A stretch of DNA of 64,000 nucleotides, taken from the NCBI RefSeq assembly GCF_018413525.1, contig NZ_JAHCDD010000017.1, forward strand, positions 16,135-80,134. Direction: 5' to 3'. A program made the position numbers and the translations under genes. Source of the stretch: Acidovorax sp. CCYZU-2555 (lineage in GTDB: Bacteria > Pseudomonadota > Gammaproteobacteria > Burkholderiales > Burkholderiaceae_C). The notes under the pieces are model-generated. The model did no database searches. It was not told where the DNA came from and saw nothing but the letters and a program-made list of their open reading frames with translations. This document shows positions 16,801 to 24,715 of this stretch, in pieces; the first letter of the stretch is position 1, and every line of letters begins with the position of its first letter.

Positions 16801-17674
16801 CGCCCGGGGTTTCCAGCGACGATTGCGAGAACGAGGTGGTGTTGAGAATCAGCGCCACCTGGTGGTCGGCGCACAGCTGGTGCAGCATGGCCATGCAGGC
16901 CGCGTCTTTGAGCGACAGCAGGGCCAGCGGCAGCGGGTTCATGCCCTGCGCCAGCAGTTGCTCGCTCAGCGCCTTGAACACCTGCGTGTTGCCCGACTGC
17001 AGATGCGCGCGGTAGAACACGATCATCACCACGGGTGCGCCGTCTATCCACTGCAGCGGCCCGGGCTGCTGCCAGGCGGCGATGTCGGCGGCGTCACTGG
17101 CGTCGTTGGTGGGGTGGTAGACCGCGACCGACGGCAGGGGCCGCGGCGGCAAGGCCGGCTGTTCGCCGCCCAGAAAGCCGTGCCACAGATAGCGGAACAT
17201 TTCGCGCGCGTTGGCCGCGCCGCCTTCGCGCAGATAGCGCCAGATGCTGCGGCACTGCTCCATCGTCGCCGTGCTTTTCTGCAGCAGGTTCAGGTCTTCG
17301 CTGGTGTCGCCCGAGAACATCACCAGCTCTATGCCCTTGATGCGGCAGATGTCGCGAATGCGTTCCGTGCCATAGGGCCAGTAGCTTTCGCCGCCCAGGT
17401 GATCGATGACGATCACGCGCGCGTGCTGCAGCACTTCGTCCACATAGAGATCGACCGACGCCGGCTGGCGCAGGTGCATCAGATTGGCCAGGCGCACCGT
17501 GGGCAACTGCTCGCCGTCCGGGCCGCCGCGCAGCTGGGCATAGACTTCGGCGAGCAAGGCCAGCGTGGTGTCGGCCGCGCTGAGAAATACCACCTGCGCC
17601 GGGGTCTGGCCCATGCTGGCGACGAAAGCCTCGTCATCGACAAAGCCACCGGGCTGGACAGCGAGCAAATGCAT
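13853..17674 (-). CDS. cobN: Cobaltochelatase large subunit CobN
   Basis: A 1273-residue cytoplasmic protein, the normal length for CobN, the corrin-binding subunit of aerobic cobaltochelatase (hydrogenobyrinate a,c-diamide plus Co2+ plus ATP). Family motifs include [77 protein letters not shown] and [16 protein letters not shown]-like text near residue 930. It overlaps cobW upstream (ATGA) and chlD downstream (ATGA). With chlD next door and no cobS or cobT, this organism should use the CobN-ChlID form of the chelatase. Expression falls under the cobalamin riboswitch at 22148-22345. Confidence 0.95.
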   Translation of the reverse strand: [1273 protein letters not shown]

Positions 17675-18750
17675 CAGCGCGCTCCCAGCTGGTCGAGTTC
17701 GGCCGTGATCGCGGCTTCGTCGAGCTCATGTCCGATCAGCACCAGATGGGTCTGCGGCGTTTCGCCCGCGGCCCAGCGGCGATCGAAGTAGCTGTCGAAG
17801 CGCGTGCCCACGCCATGCACCACCAGGCGCATGGGTTTGGCCGGCACGGCGACAAAGCCCTTGACGCGGTAGACCGTGTGTTCGGAGACGATGCGCGCCA
17901 GCGCCGCGAGCAGCGCATCGCGGTCGACCGCGGGCAGCTTGACGACGATGGAATCGAACTCGTCGTGGTCGTGTTCGTCGTGGTCGTCGCCATGGCCGTG
18001 GTGGCCCTGGCGCTGGTCAATGGTCTCTTCCGAGGCGCTGGACAGGCCCAGCACCACGCCCAGGTCGATCCTGCCCTGGTCGGCGGCAACGATCTTCACC
18101 TGCGCCGGCACTTCCTCGCGCACGATGGCTTCGACCTTGGCGCGGTCTGCGCTGCTGGCCAGATCGAGCTTGGTCAACACCACCAGGTCGGCCGACATCA
18201 GCTGGTCTTCGAACAGCTCGTGCAGCGGCGATTCGTGGTCCAGGTTCGGGTCCTGGCGGCGCTGGGCGTCCACAGCCGCGGGGTTGGCCGCGAACTGGCC
18301 GGCGGCCGTGGCGGGCACATCGACCACGGTGATCACGGCGTCCACCGTGCAGGCGTTCTTGATCTCGGGCCAGTTGAAGGCCTGGACCAGAGGCTTGGGC
18401 AGGGCCAGGCCGCTGGTCTCGATCAGGATATGGTCGATGTCGGCGCGGCGCGCGATCAGCTCGCGCATCACGGGGTAGAACTCTTCCTGCACGGTGCAGC
18501 ACATGCAGCCGTTGGCGAGTTCATAGAGCTGGCCCTCCTGCCCTGCGCCCTGTTCATTGCCGTTCTCGTCGCAGCCAATGCCGCAGCTGCGCAGGATGTC
18601 GCCATCGATGCCCAGTTCGCCGAACTCGTTGACGATCACCGCGATGCGGCGGCCGTTCGCGTTCTCCAGGATATGGCGCAGCAGCGTGGTCTTGCCGCTG
18701 CCCAGAAAGCCTGTGACGATGGTGGCGGGAATCTTGGCGGTGGTGTTCAT
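17674..18750 (-). CDS. cobW: CobW, GTP-dependent metallochaperone
   Basis: A 358-residue G3E-family GTPase. It has P-loop GFLGSGKTT (15-23), the metal-binding GCMCC motif (CxCC), the ETSGLALPKP switch region, TKLD as the guanine-specificity motif, and a His/Asp-rich loop (GHHGHGDDHDEHDHDE). The C-terminal CobW domain ends with HLVLIGHELD. CobW is thought to deliver Co2+ to the CobN chelatase, which fits its position directly before cobN. ATG 18750 is chosen because it begins MNTTAKIPATIVTG and is preceded by AGGAG. It lies 31 bases after the ABC ATPase gene, in the same operon. Confidence 0.94.
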   Translation of the reverse strand: MNTTAKIPATIVTGFLGSGKTTLLRHILENANGRRIAVIVNEFGELGIDGDILRSCGIGCDENGNEQGAGQEGQLYELANGCMCCTVQEEFYPVMRELIARRADIDHILIETSGLALPKPLVQAFNWPEIKNACTVDAVITVVDVPATAAGQFAANPAAVDAQRRQDPNLDHESPLHELFEDQLMSADLVVLTKLDLASSADRAKVEAIVREEVPAQVKIVAADQGRIDLGVVLGLSSASEETIDQRQGHHGHGDDHDEHDHDEFDSIVVKLPAVDRDALLAALARIVSEHTVYRVKGFVAVPAKPMRLVVHGVGTRFDSYFDRRWAAGETPQTHLVLIGHELDEAAITAELDQLGAR

Positions 18751-18781
18751 GGGAATCTCCTGTGGGATACGGAACGAAATT

Positions 18782-19555
18782 TCAAACGGATGCCGGCGGC
18801 TGGCAGCGCCAGGGCACGACATAGCCCTGACTTTCATGCTCGCCATGCATGGCCTGCACCTGGTAGACGTTTTGCAGATGGGCGGGCGTGAGCACCTGGC
18901 GCGGCGCGCCGCAGGCCACGGCCCGGCCCTGGTTGAGCAGCAGCACGCGGTCGCAAAAGCGGCTGGCGAGCGTGAGGTCGTGCAGCACCACGACCACGGC
19001 GCGGCCCGCATTGCACTGCGCGCGCAGCAGCTCCATCACGCTGAGCTGATGGAAGGGATCGAGCGCCGACACCGGTTCATCGGCGAGCAGCAGCGGCGCC
19101 TCGACGGCCAGCGCACGCGCCAGCCGCGCGCGGGCACGCTCGCCGCCCGAGAGCTGGTCGAGCGAACGCTGCTGCATTGCCGTGAGGTGCATGGCGGCCA
19201 GCGCCGAATCGATGGCGGCATTGTCGGCGCCGCTGAGCACGCGCGGCCCCCAGCGGCGCTGATGTGGAATGCGGCCCAGCGCAACGAAATCGCGCACCGA
19301 CAACGGCCAGGCGACCGTATCGCCCTGGGCCAGATAGGCCAGGCGGCGCGCGCGCTGCGGCGACGCCATCGCGGCCAGCTCTTCGCCCTGCAGCAAGACC
19401 TGGCCCTGGTGCGGCAGCAGCTGGGCCAGGGCCTTGAGCGCCGAGCTCTTGCCCGCGCCGTTGGGCCCTATCAGCGCAAACAGCTCGCCGGCGCGCACGT
19501 CGAATGACAGCGCATGGACGCGGGACGGGACTTGCAGCGCGGCAATGGACAGCAT
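18782..19555 (-). CDS. btuD: BtuD-like ABC transporter ATPase
   Basis: A 257-residue ABC ATPase of the iron-siderophore/B12 class. Walker A is GPNGAGKSS, the signature LSGGERARARLARAL, Walker B LLLADEPVSALDP, and the H-loop LHDL. It powers the importer formed with the permease encoded just upstream, whose stop codon overlaps this start (TGATG at 19557-19553). Within this riboswitch-controlled operon, import of cobalamin or cobinamide is the likely function, providing salvage beside synthesis. Confidence 0.88.
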   Translation of the reverse strand: MLSIAALQVPSRVHALSFDVRAGELFALIGPNGAGKSSALKALAQLLPHQGQVLLQGEELAAMASPQRARRLAYLAQGDTVAWPLSVRDFVALGRIPHQRRWGPRVLSGADNAAIDSALAAMHLTAMQQRSLDQLSGGERARARLARALAVEAPLLLADEPVSALDPFHQLSVMELLRAQCNAGRAVVVVLHDLTLASRFCDRVLLLNQGRAVACGAPRQVLTPAHLQNVYQVQAMHGEHESQGYVVPWRCQPPASV

Positions 19556-20562
19556 CAGCGGCTCCTCCAGCGCTCGCGCAGCACGAGATAAAAGAAGAAG
19601 GGCGCGCCTATCAGCGCCGTGACCACGCCCAGCATCAGTTCCACGCGGCCGCTGAGCAGGCGCAAGGCGATATCGGCGGCCAGCAGCAGCACCGCGCCGC
19701 CCAGCGCGCTGGGCAGTATCAGTGCCGAAGGCCGGTAGCCCACGGCACGGCGAAACAGATGCGGCACGACCAGGCCGATAAAGCCTATCGTGCCCGTGAC
19801 GGCGACGCTGGCGCCCACGCACAGCGCCGTGCCGGCGATGATCTGCGCGCGCAGCCGCGGCAGGCTCACGCCCATGCTCGCGGCTTCGTCTTCGCCCAGC
19901 GTCAGCGCGTCGAGATGGCGGCCGCTGACGGCCAGGATCAGCAGGCCCAGCGCGATGAACGGCGCGCTCAGGCGCACTTCGTCAAAGCTGCGGTCGGCCA
20001 GCGAGCCCATGAGCCACAGCACGATGTCCTGCATGTCGGTGGGCGTGGGCGCGAGATTGATCGCCAGCGACGTCAGCGCGCCCGTGAGCGCCGACATCGC
20101 GACGCCCGCCAGGATCAAGGTCAGATTGCTCGCGCCGCGGCGCGCGATGCGGTAGAGAACGAAAGTCGCCAGGGCCGCGCTGGCCATGGCCACCGTGGGC
20201 AGCAGCCAGGGGTTCCAGTGCCACAGCCCGAAATAGATGCAGACCACAGCGCCCAGACCCGCGCTGGAACTCACGCCCAGAATGCCGGGCTCGGCCAGCG
20301 GATTGCGCAGCAGCCCCTGCAGCGCCGCGCCGCACACGCCCAGCGACATGCCCACCAGCACGCCCAGCACCACGCGCGGCAGGCGAATCTCTTCGATGAT
20401 GGCGCGCTGGCGCAGCGCGAGATCGCTGTCAGGTGCACCCAGCGCCTGCCACCAGTCGGCAACGCCAATCGGCACCGAGCCAATGCCCAGCGACAGCGCG
20501 CACAGCAGCAGCAGCGCGGCCAGCAGGCCCGCATTGAGCAGCCACAGGCGTGGCGCCTTCAT
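19555..20562 (-). CDS. btuC: BtuC-like FecCD permease
   Basis: A 335-residue inner-membrane permease with about ten hydrophobic segments. It has typical FecCD landmarks: RLPRVVLGVLVGMSLGVCGAALQGLLRNPLAEPGILGVSSSAGLGAV near residue 60 and the cytoplasmic GTIGFIGLVVPHLFR coupling region near residue 235. It forms the B12-type importer with the ATPase downstream and the binding protein upstream. The start overlaps the upstream stop as ATGA. Confidence 0.9.
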   Translation of the reverse strand: MKAPRLWLLNAGLLAALLLLCALSLGIGSVPIGVADWWQALGAPDSDLALRQRAIIEEIRLPRVVLGVLVGMSLGVCGAALQGLLRNPLAEPGILGVSSSAGLGAVVCIYFGLWHWNPWLLPTVAMASAALATFVLYRIARRGASNLTLILAGVAMSALTGALTSLAINLAPTPTDMQDIVLWLMGSLADRSFDEVRLSAPFIALGLLILAVSGRHLDALTLGEDEAASMGVSLPRLRAQIIAGTALCVGASVAVTGTIGFIGLVVPHLFRRAVGYRPSALILPSALGGAVLLLAADIALRLLSGRVELMLGVVTALIGAPFFFYLVLRERWRSR

Positions 20563-21404
20563 GGACGCGGCTCCAGATGCAGCGCATCGATCTGCAGCGC
20601 CACGGCTTCGGCGGCTTCTATCAGCTGCCAGTTGCTGCAGCCCCAGTCGTTCTGCTGCAGCGCGACCACGGGAATGCGCTCCAGCAAGGCTTTCATCTGT
20701 GGATGGCGCGACAGCCCCGAGCGCGCATAGGCCAGGTCATTGACCAGGCCCGGCGTGATGAACACGTCGGGCGGATTGTTCAGAATGCGTTCCAGATCGA
20801 CGCGGCCCCAGCCCGCGAGCCCCAGCGCCGTCGCATGGTTGCGCAGGCCCGCGGCCTGGAGCACGGCATCGACATGGGTCTTGGTTCCCGCGCTGCCGCC
20901 GTTGGGCCGCAGATAAAGCGCATTGAACGGCCGCGGCGTGGCCTGCAACCGGGCGCGCCTGGCCTGGGTCGCGGCCAGCAGTTGCTGCGCCGCGGCTTCG
21001 CGGCCCATGGCGCGGCCCATCTGCAAGGTGCTGCTGTCTATGCCTTCCCAATCGGTGGGAAACGGCACGGTGACGATGCGCACGCCATGGCGCTTGAGCA
21101 GCGCCTGCTGGTGGCGCGCATTCCAGCGCCGCGAGGCCAGCACCAGATCGGGCTTGAGGTGCAGCACATCTTCGGCCGTGGCCTCATTGGCCGGGAACTG
21201 GCGCGCCCTGGCGGCCAGCGAGAAGCGCTGCGCGTCCTGGCTCTGGCGCGACAGCGAGACGATTTGCGCGGGGTCGGCAAGGCCCAGCGCGAGCACATCG
21301 GCGCAGATGTTCGTGGACATCAGTCGCGGCAGCGGCGCGGCCGTCGTCAGCAGGGGCAGGGCGGCTGCCAAGGCCAACGTGCAGGCGCAGAGGGCAAGGC
21401 GCAT
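20559..21404 (-). CDS. btuF: BtuF-like periplasmic corrinoid-binding protein
   Basis: A 281-residue periplasmic protein with a signal peptide (MRLALCACTLALAAALPLLTTA). It has the two-lobed class III binding-protein pattern: LMSTNICADVLALGLADPAQIVSLS, LHLKPDLVLASRRWN, then RILNNPPDVFITPG. The NICAD text resembles BtuF-like proteins, which bind cobalamin or cobinamide. The start ATG 21404 shares one base with the cobO stop. A tryptophan-rich C-terminal segment (NDWGCSNWQLIEAA) resembles ligand-contacting parts of this group. Confidence 0.85.
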   Translation of the reverse strand: MRLALCACTLALAAALPLLTTAAPLPRLMSTNICADVLALGLADPAQIVSLSRQSQDAQRFSLAARARQFPANEATAEDVLHLKPDLVLASRRWNARHQQALLKRHGVRIVTVPFPTDWEGIDSSTLQMGRAMGREAAAQQLLAATQARRARLQATPRPFNALYLRPNGGSAGTKTHVDAVLQAAGLRNHATALGLAGWGRVDLERILNNPPDVFITPGLVNDLAYARSGLSRHPQMKALLERIPVVALQQNDWGCSNWQLIEAAEAVALQIDALHLEPRP

Positions 21405-22030
21405 TAGAAATCCAGGCCGGCCTGGGCCTTGATGCCCGCGCGAAACGCGTGGCGGGTGTCGGCAATCTCGCTCACGGTGTCGGCCAGTGCCAGCAGCACC
21501 GGCGGCGCGTTGCGTCCGGTGATCACCACGTTCTGCGCGGGCGGGCGCGCGCGAATCGCCGCGGCCACATCGGACGCGTCCAGATAGCCGTATTCGAGCA
21601 TGAACGTCAGCTCGTCGAGCAGCACCAGGCCCAGCGAGGCGTCGGCCAGCATGTGCTGGGCGGCCTGCCAGGCGATATCGGCCGCGGCCTTGTCGGCGGC
21701 CCAGCCCTGGCTGTTCCAGGTGCAGCCCGTGGCCATCGCATGGTAGGCGACGCGCGCGAACGCGCCCTGGCCCAGCAGCCCTTGCTGCAGCAGGAAGGTG
21801 ACTTCGCCATTCGATTGCGTGCCGGTGATGAACTGCACCAGGCCCGCGCGCTGGCCATGGCCCAGGGCGCGGTACAGCGTGCCGAACGCCGAGGTGGTCT
21901 TGCCCTTGCCATGGCCGGTCAGCAGCACGACCACGCCTTGCAGCGCGCGCGAACGCTCGACGGCGGCATCCACCTGGGCTTTTTTCTGCTGCATGCGCTG
22001 GGCATGCGCCTGTTGGAACTGGTCGTCCAT
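21404..22030 (-). CDS. cobO: Corrinoid adenosyltransferase CobO/BtuR
   Basis: A 208-residue ATP:corrinoid adenosyltransferase that adds the adenosyl group to cob(I)alamin or cobyrinate. P-loop GHGKGKTTSA lies near residues 39-48, followed by QFITGTQSNGEV, the GCTWNSQG loop and LVLLDELTFMLEYGYL, all typical of CobO/CobA. The frame opens at TTG 22081, but ATG 22030 (MDDQFQQAHAQRMQQKKA) matches the family N-terminus and has GGAG just before it. It is the first gene after the riboswitch, about 118 bases downstream of the aptamer. Confidence 0.93.
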   Translation of the reverse strand: MDDQFQQAHAQRMQQKKAQVDAAVERSRALQGVVVLLTGHGKGKTTSAFGTLYRALGHGQRAGLVQFITGTQSNGEVTFLLQQGLLGQGAFARVAYHAMATGCTWNSQGWAADKAAADIAWQAAQHMLADASLGLVLLDELTFMLEYGYLDASDVAAAIRARPPAQNVVITGRNAPPVLLALADTVSEIADTRHAFRAGIKAQAGLDF

Positions 22031-22147
22031 GCGCTCCGCGATCAAGGGGACCACGGGATAAGACTGCGTGCGAACGCCCAAGGCGACAGCGTGGCCCCGG
22101 GACGGTCAGCAAACGGCCCACACCCCGTGGCTATGACTGAAATCGTA

Positions 22148-22345
22148 CAGGTCGGTATTCTGGCTCGCCGTCGTCCAGCGCACACCACCTTCCCGGGCCG
22201 GGGCCCAGTGGCATTGAAGTGTGTCTGTCAGGCTTACAGCAGCGGGGGCTGCGCCGGAATGCGCGGGCAAGGGGCCCGAAGTCACCGGTCTTCCCGTTTC
22301 ACCCCGGCCGCGGCTGCGGCCCGGGACTCCTGTACGGGTGCGGCG
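22148..22345 (-). promoter_or_regulatory. Cobalamin riboswitch, cob operon
   Basis: Read on the minus strand, the region contains the cobalamin aptamer landmarks in order: GGTGAAACGGGAAG (L4/J region), GCCCCCGCTGCTGTAAGCC, GCCACTG (22212-22206), GGGAAGGTG, and the B12 box AGCCAGAATACCGACC (22165-22150). Adenosylcobalamin binding is expected to shut down the following operon from cobO to chlD. The expression platform lies somewhere in 22147-22031, but I could not identify a clear terminator there. Confidence 0.92.
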
Positions 22346-22351
22346 ATTATA
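22346..22351 (-). promoter_or_regulatory. -10 promoter element of the cob operon
   Basis: TATAAT on the minus strand lies just before the riboswitch aptamer, so transcription would begin near 22339. No good -35 hexamer stands at 17 bases. Confidence 0.5.
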
Positions 22352-22384
22352 GGAGCGCGTGGCCATCCTCCGGCGCGCCCGGCC

Positions 22385-22903
22385 TCAGAGCCCACATTCC
22401 ATGTGGATGGTCTGCCATTCAGGGTCGGCGTCCCGGCACAGCACTTGAAAACCATGGCGCTGCCAGAACAGTTCCGCGCCCGGCAGGAACGGGTGGGTGT
22501 GCAGATAAAGCACGTCTATGTCCTGGTCCACGGCCTGCGCTTTGAGCGCCGCGAACAGCGCGTCGGCAATGCCTTGTCTGCGGCATGCGGGCGCGACAAA
22601 CAGCCGCACCACTTCGACCACGCGCCGGCCCGTGAAATCGAGCTGGGCAAAGCGATCGTCATAGGCGCGCCAGGCAATGGTGCCCACCAGTCCATGGACA
22701 TGGTCATGCGCTGCGAGCATGCGGCCGTCTTGGCAATAGACCTGTTCGAAGTTCAGCAGATCGGGCGCAAGCGCCGCGGTGTCGACACGGCCAGAGAACA
22801 TCTGGGCACGGGCTTGCTGGAGGAAGTCGAGGACTGGAGGGAGGGAGAGCACAGGGGCGATGCGCAGCTTGGCGGGGAGGGGCATGGCAAGAATCTGGAG
22901 CAT
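22385..22903 (-). CDS. GNAT-family N-acetyltransferase
   Basis: A 172-residue protein with the GNAT acetyl-CoA fold. The central motif is VVEVVRLFVAPACRRQGIADALF (the RRQG loop binds the pyrophosphate), followed by VLYLHTHPFLPGAELFWQRHGF, the usual last strand and helix. The substrate is unknown. The start could also be Met7 (22885). It lies upstream of, and in the same direction as, the cob operon riboswitch. Because that operon has its own promoter and leader, this gene is probably separate. Confidence 0.82.
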   Translation of the reverse strand: MLQILAMPLPAKLRIAPVLSLPPVLDFLQQARAQMFSGRVDTAALAPDLLNFEQVYCQDGRMLAAHDHVHGLVGTIAWRAYDDRFAQLDFTGRRVVEVVRLFVAPACRRQGIADALFAALKAQAVDQDIDVLYLHTHPFLPGAELFWQRHGFQVLCRDADPEWQTIHMECGL

Positions 22904-22936
22904 TGGGGGATTGGATCGCGGGGCGAATGGCTTCCT

Positions 22937-23220
22937 AGTCCGTTAGCCCTTCGGCAGGCTCTTAGAAGCAGCAATTTTTTGTTTAATAAAGCAATGACTT
23001 AGAAGGTAGTCAATTTTGGCAAACAGCGACAAAACTGTGAACCGTTCGTGGTGAGCTTCCCTGGCCGGGCGCGTCGCACCATGAACGCCCCGTCCTCAGC
23101 TTTGAGCGCAGGCCGTTCATCCTTCGACAGGCTCAGGACGAACGGGTTTTTAATGCCCGATGTTTCTTTTGAACGTCTTGCGAGACCTCGGCTCGCTTAC
23201 TCCGCTCAGGGCGAACGGCC
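22937..23220. repeat. Dispersed intergenic repeat, copy A
   Basis: About 280 bases resemble 51213-51500 throughout. Shared parts include CAATGACTTAGAAGGT, CGTTCGTGGTGAGC, GCCGGGCGCGTCGCACCATG and TTCGACAGGCTCAGG, with scattered mismatches and small indels. It holds no plausible gene and contains palindromic REP-like units. The 420-base intergenic stretch 22904-23317 is otherwise empty. Confidence 0.8.
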
Positions 23221-23317
23221 ATCAGTGATTCGTGCCGAGCACAAGCGATCACAGAAAGACACAAGCGCGTTCTGCGCCCCAGCCAGCCTTTGTGCCCCAC
23301 CCAAATCGGCTACATTA

Positions 23318-23522
23318 CCTCACCTTCGGTTCCGCAAGGACATGCGCCCGGCCAGCCGGCGCATGAGGGAATCCAATGGCGCGCAGGCGGTATGGCCCGC
23401 GCGCCGATGAAATGGAACTGCCCCCGCAACTGTAGGCAACGAGCGAGCGTGCCATACGCCACTGAACGCAAGTTTGGGAAGGCGGCGCGCGCGCGATGAC
23501 TTGCCAGTCAGGAAACCTGCCG
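23318..23522 (+). promoter_or_regulatory. Cobalamin riboswitch, ABC importer operon
   Basis: Conserved aptamer parts appear in order: CTTCGGTTCC near 23324, GAGGGAATCCAATG, GGAACTGCCCCCGCAACTGTA (23414-23434), GCCACTG (23458-23464), GGGAAGGC, and the B12 box AGTCAGGAAACCTGCC (23506-23521). All match the cobalamin riboswitch consensus closely. It precedes the binding-protein gene at 23681 by about 160 bases; the likely expression platform is the hairpin at 23640-23668. Confidence 0.95.
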
Positions 23523-23639
23523 AAGAGCGACTTCAATCATTGCCGGCGGGGTGTCCGGGAAGTGAACAATTTCTCGGAAATCCGGATGGGCCGCGCCTTT
23601 GCCTGCGCGGCGTAAGCCTGGCTTCGCGGTTTTGCTCTC

Positions 23640-23668
23640 TTCCAGAATATCGCCTGCCTATTCTGGAA
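23640..23668 (+). promoter_or_regulatory. Hairpin that can hide the ribosome binding site
   Basis: TTCCAGAATA (23640-23649) and TATTCTGGAA (23659-23668) form a perfect 10-bp stem with a 9-nt loop. The 3' arm includes most of the only Shine-Dalgarno-like sequence (GGAAAG, 23665-23670) before ATG 23681. No T-run follows, so this looks like a translational rather than a terminator platform for the upstream riboswitch. Confidence 0.65.
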
Positions 23669-23680
23669 AGACCTGTTTCT

Positions 23681-24715
23681 ATGCCTATCCGCCGCCTTGC
23701 CTTCTCCACGCTGTGTGCCGCCATGCTCGCCGGCGCCGCCCTGTCCTTCAGCGTCAGCGCCAGCGCCAGCGAATATCCGCTGCAGGTGCAGAACTGCGGC
23801 CATACGCTCAAGTTCGACAAGGCGCCCGCATCGGCCGTGACCATAGGCCAGGCCGGCACCGAAATGCTCTACGCGCTGGGCCTGGGCGACAAGGTCGCGG
23901 GCACCTCGCTGTGGTTCAACGCCGTGCTGCCGCAGTTCAAGGCCGTCAACGACAAGGTGACGCGCCTGGCCGACAACGACCCGAGCTTCGAGTCGGTGAT
24001 AGGCAAGCGTCCGGCGCTGGTCGTGTCGCAGTTCGAATGGATGGTCGGCAAGGAAGGCGTGGTCGGCACGCGCGAGCAGTTCCATGACCTGCGCATCGCC
24101 ACCTACGCCATGCCTTCGGACTGCGAAGGCAAGAACAACCTCAGCGGCTCCGACGGCACGCGCACCGCGGCCTATGACGTCAATGCGCTGTACAAGAGCG
24201 TGCAGCAACTGGCGCAGATTTTCGATGTCGAAGCGCGCGGCAAGGCCCTGGTCAATGACTTGACGCAGCGCCAGGCCAAGGCCGTGGCCGAACTCAAGTC
24301 GTCGAAGCTGCAGAACGTCTCGGCCGCGCTGTGGTTTTCCAGCGCCGATCTGGCCATCGATCCCTACATGGCGGGCCAGAAGGGCGTGGCCGGCTACATG
24401 ATGCAGACGCTGGGCCTGCGCAATATCGTGACCTCGGCCGAAGAGTGGCCCACCGTGGGCTGGGAAACCATTGCCAAGGCCAATCCGTCTATCCTGATCA
24501 TCGCGCGCATGGACCGCCGCCGTTTCCCCGCCGATGACTATCAGAAGAAGCTCGAGTTTCTGAAGAAGGACCCGGTGACCCAGCATATGGACGCGGTGAA
24601 GAACAACCGCATCGTGATTGTCGACGCCGACGCGCTGCAAGGCTCGATCCGCATGGTCGACGGCATCGAACAGATCGCCCAGGCCGCGCTCAAACTGCAA
24701 GGCGCGGTGCGCTGA
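23681..24715 (+). CDS. Periplasmic metal-chelate/corrinoid-binding protein (FecB class)
   Basis: A 344-residue protein with a signal peptide (MPIRRLAFSTLCAAMLAGAALSFSVSASA) and the class III binding-protein fold: APASAVTIGQAGTEMLYALGLGDKVAGTSLW, IGKRPALVVSQFEW, then WPTVGWETIAKANPSILIIA. It is longer than the BtuF-like protein at 20559 and clearly of another subgroup. Its gene follows a cobalamin riboswitch, so the ligand is probably a corrinoid or a cobalt complex. The permease, ATPase, pseudoazurin and porin genes follow in one run. A substrate other than B12 is possible because the other operon already encodes a BtuFCD-like set. Confidence 0.85.
   Translation: MPIRRLAFSTLCAAMLAGAALSFSVSASASEYPLQVQNCGHTLKFDKAPASAVTIGQAGTEMLYALGLGDKVAGTSLWFNAVLPQFKAVNDKVTRLADNDPSFESVIGKRPALVVSQFEWMVGKEGVVGTREQFHDLRIATYAMPSDCEGKNNLSGSDGTRTAAYDVNALYKSVQQLAQIFDVEARGKALVNDLTQRQAKAVAELKSSKLQNVSAALWFSSADLAIDPYMAGQKGVAGYMMQTLGLRNIVTSAEEWPTVGWETIAKANPSILIIARMDRRRFPADDYQKKLEFLKKDPVTQHMDAVKNNRIVIVDADALQGSIRMVDGIEQIAQAALKLQGAVR

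Noticed and set aside
13889..17791. Plus-strand open frames opposite cobN and cobW
   Set aside because: Antisense shadows with His/Gln/Arg-rich composition and no domain text; cobN on the minus strand is unmistakable.
22904..23317. Short open frames in the gap before the second riboswitch
   Set aside because: The region is mostly the dispersed repeat found again at 51213-51500, with no conserved frame between copies.
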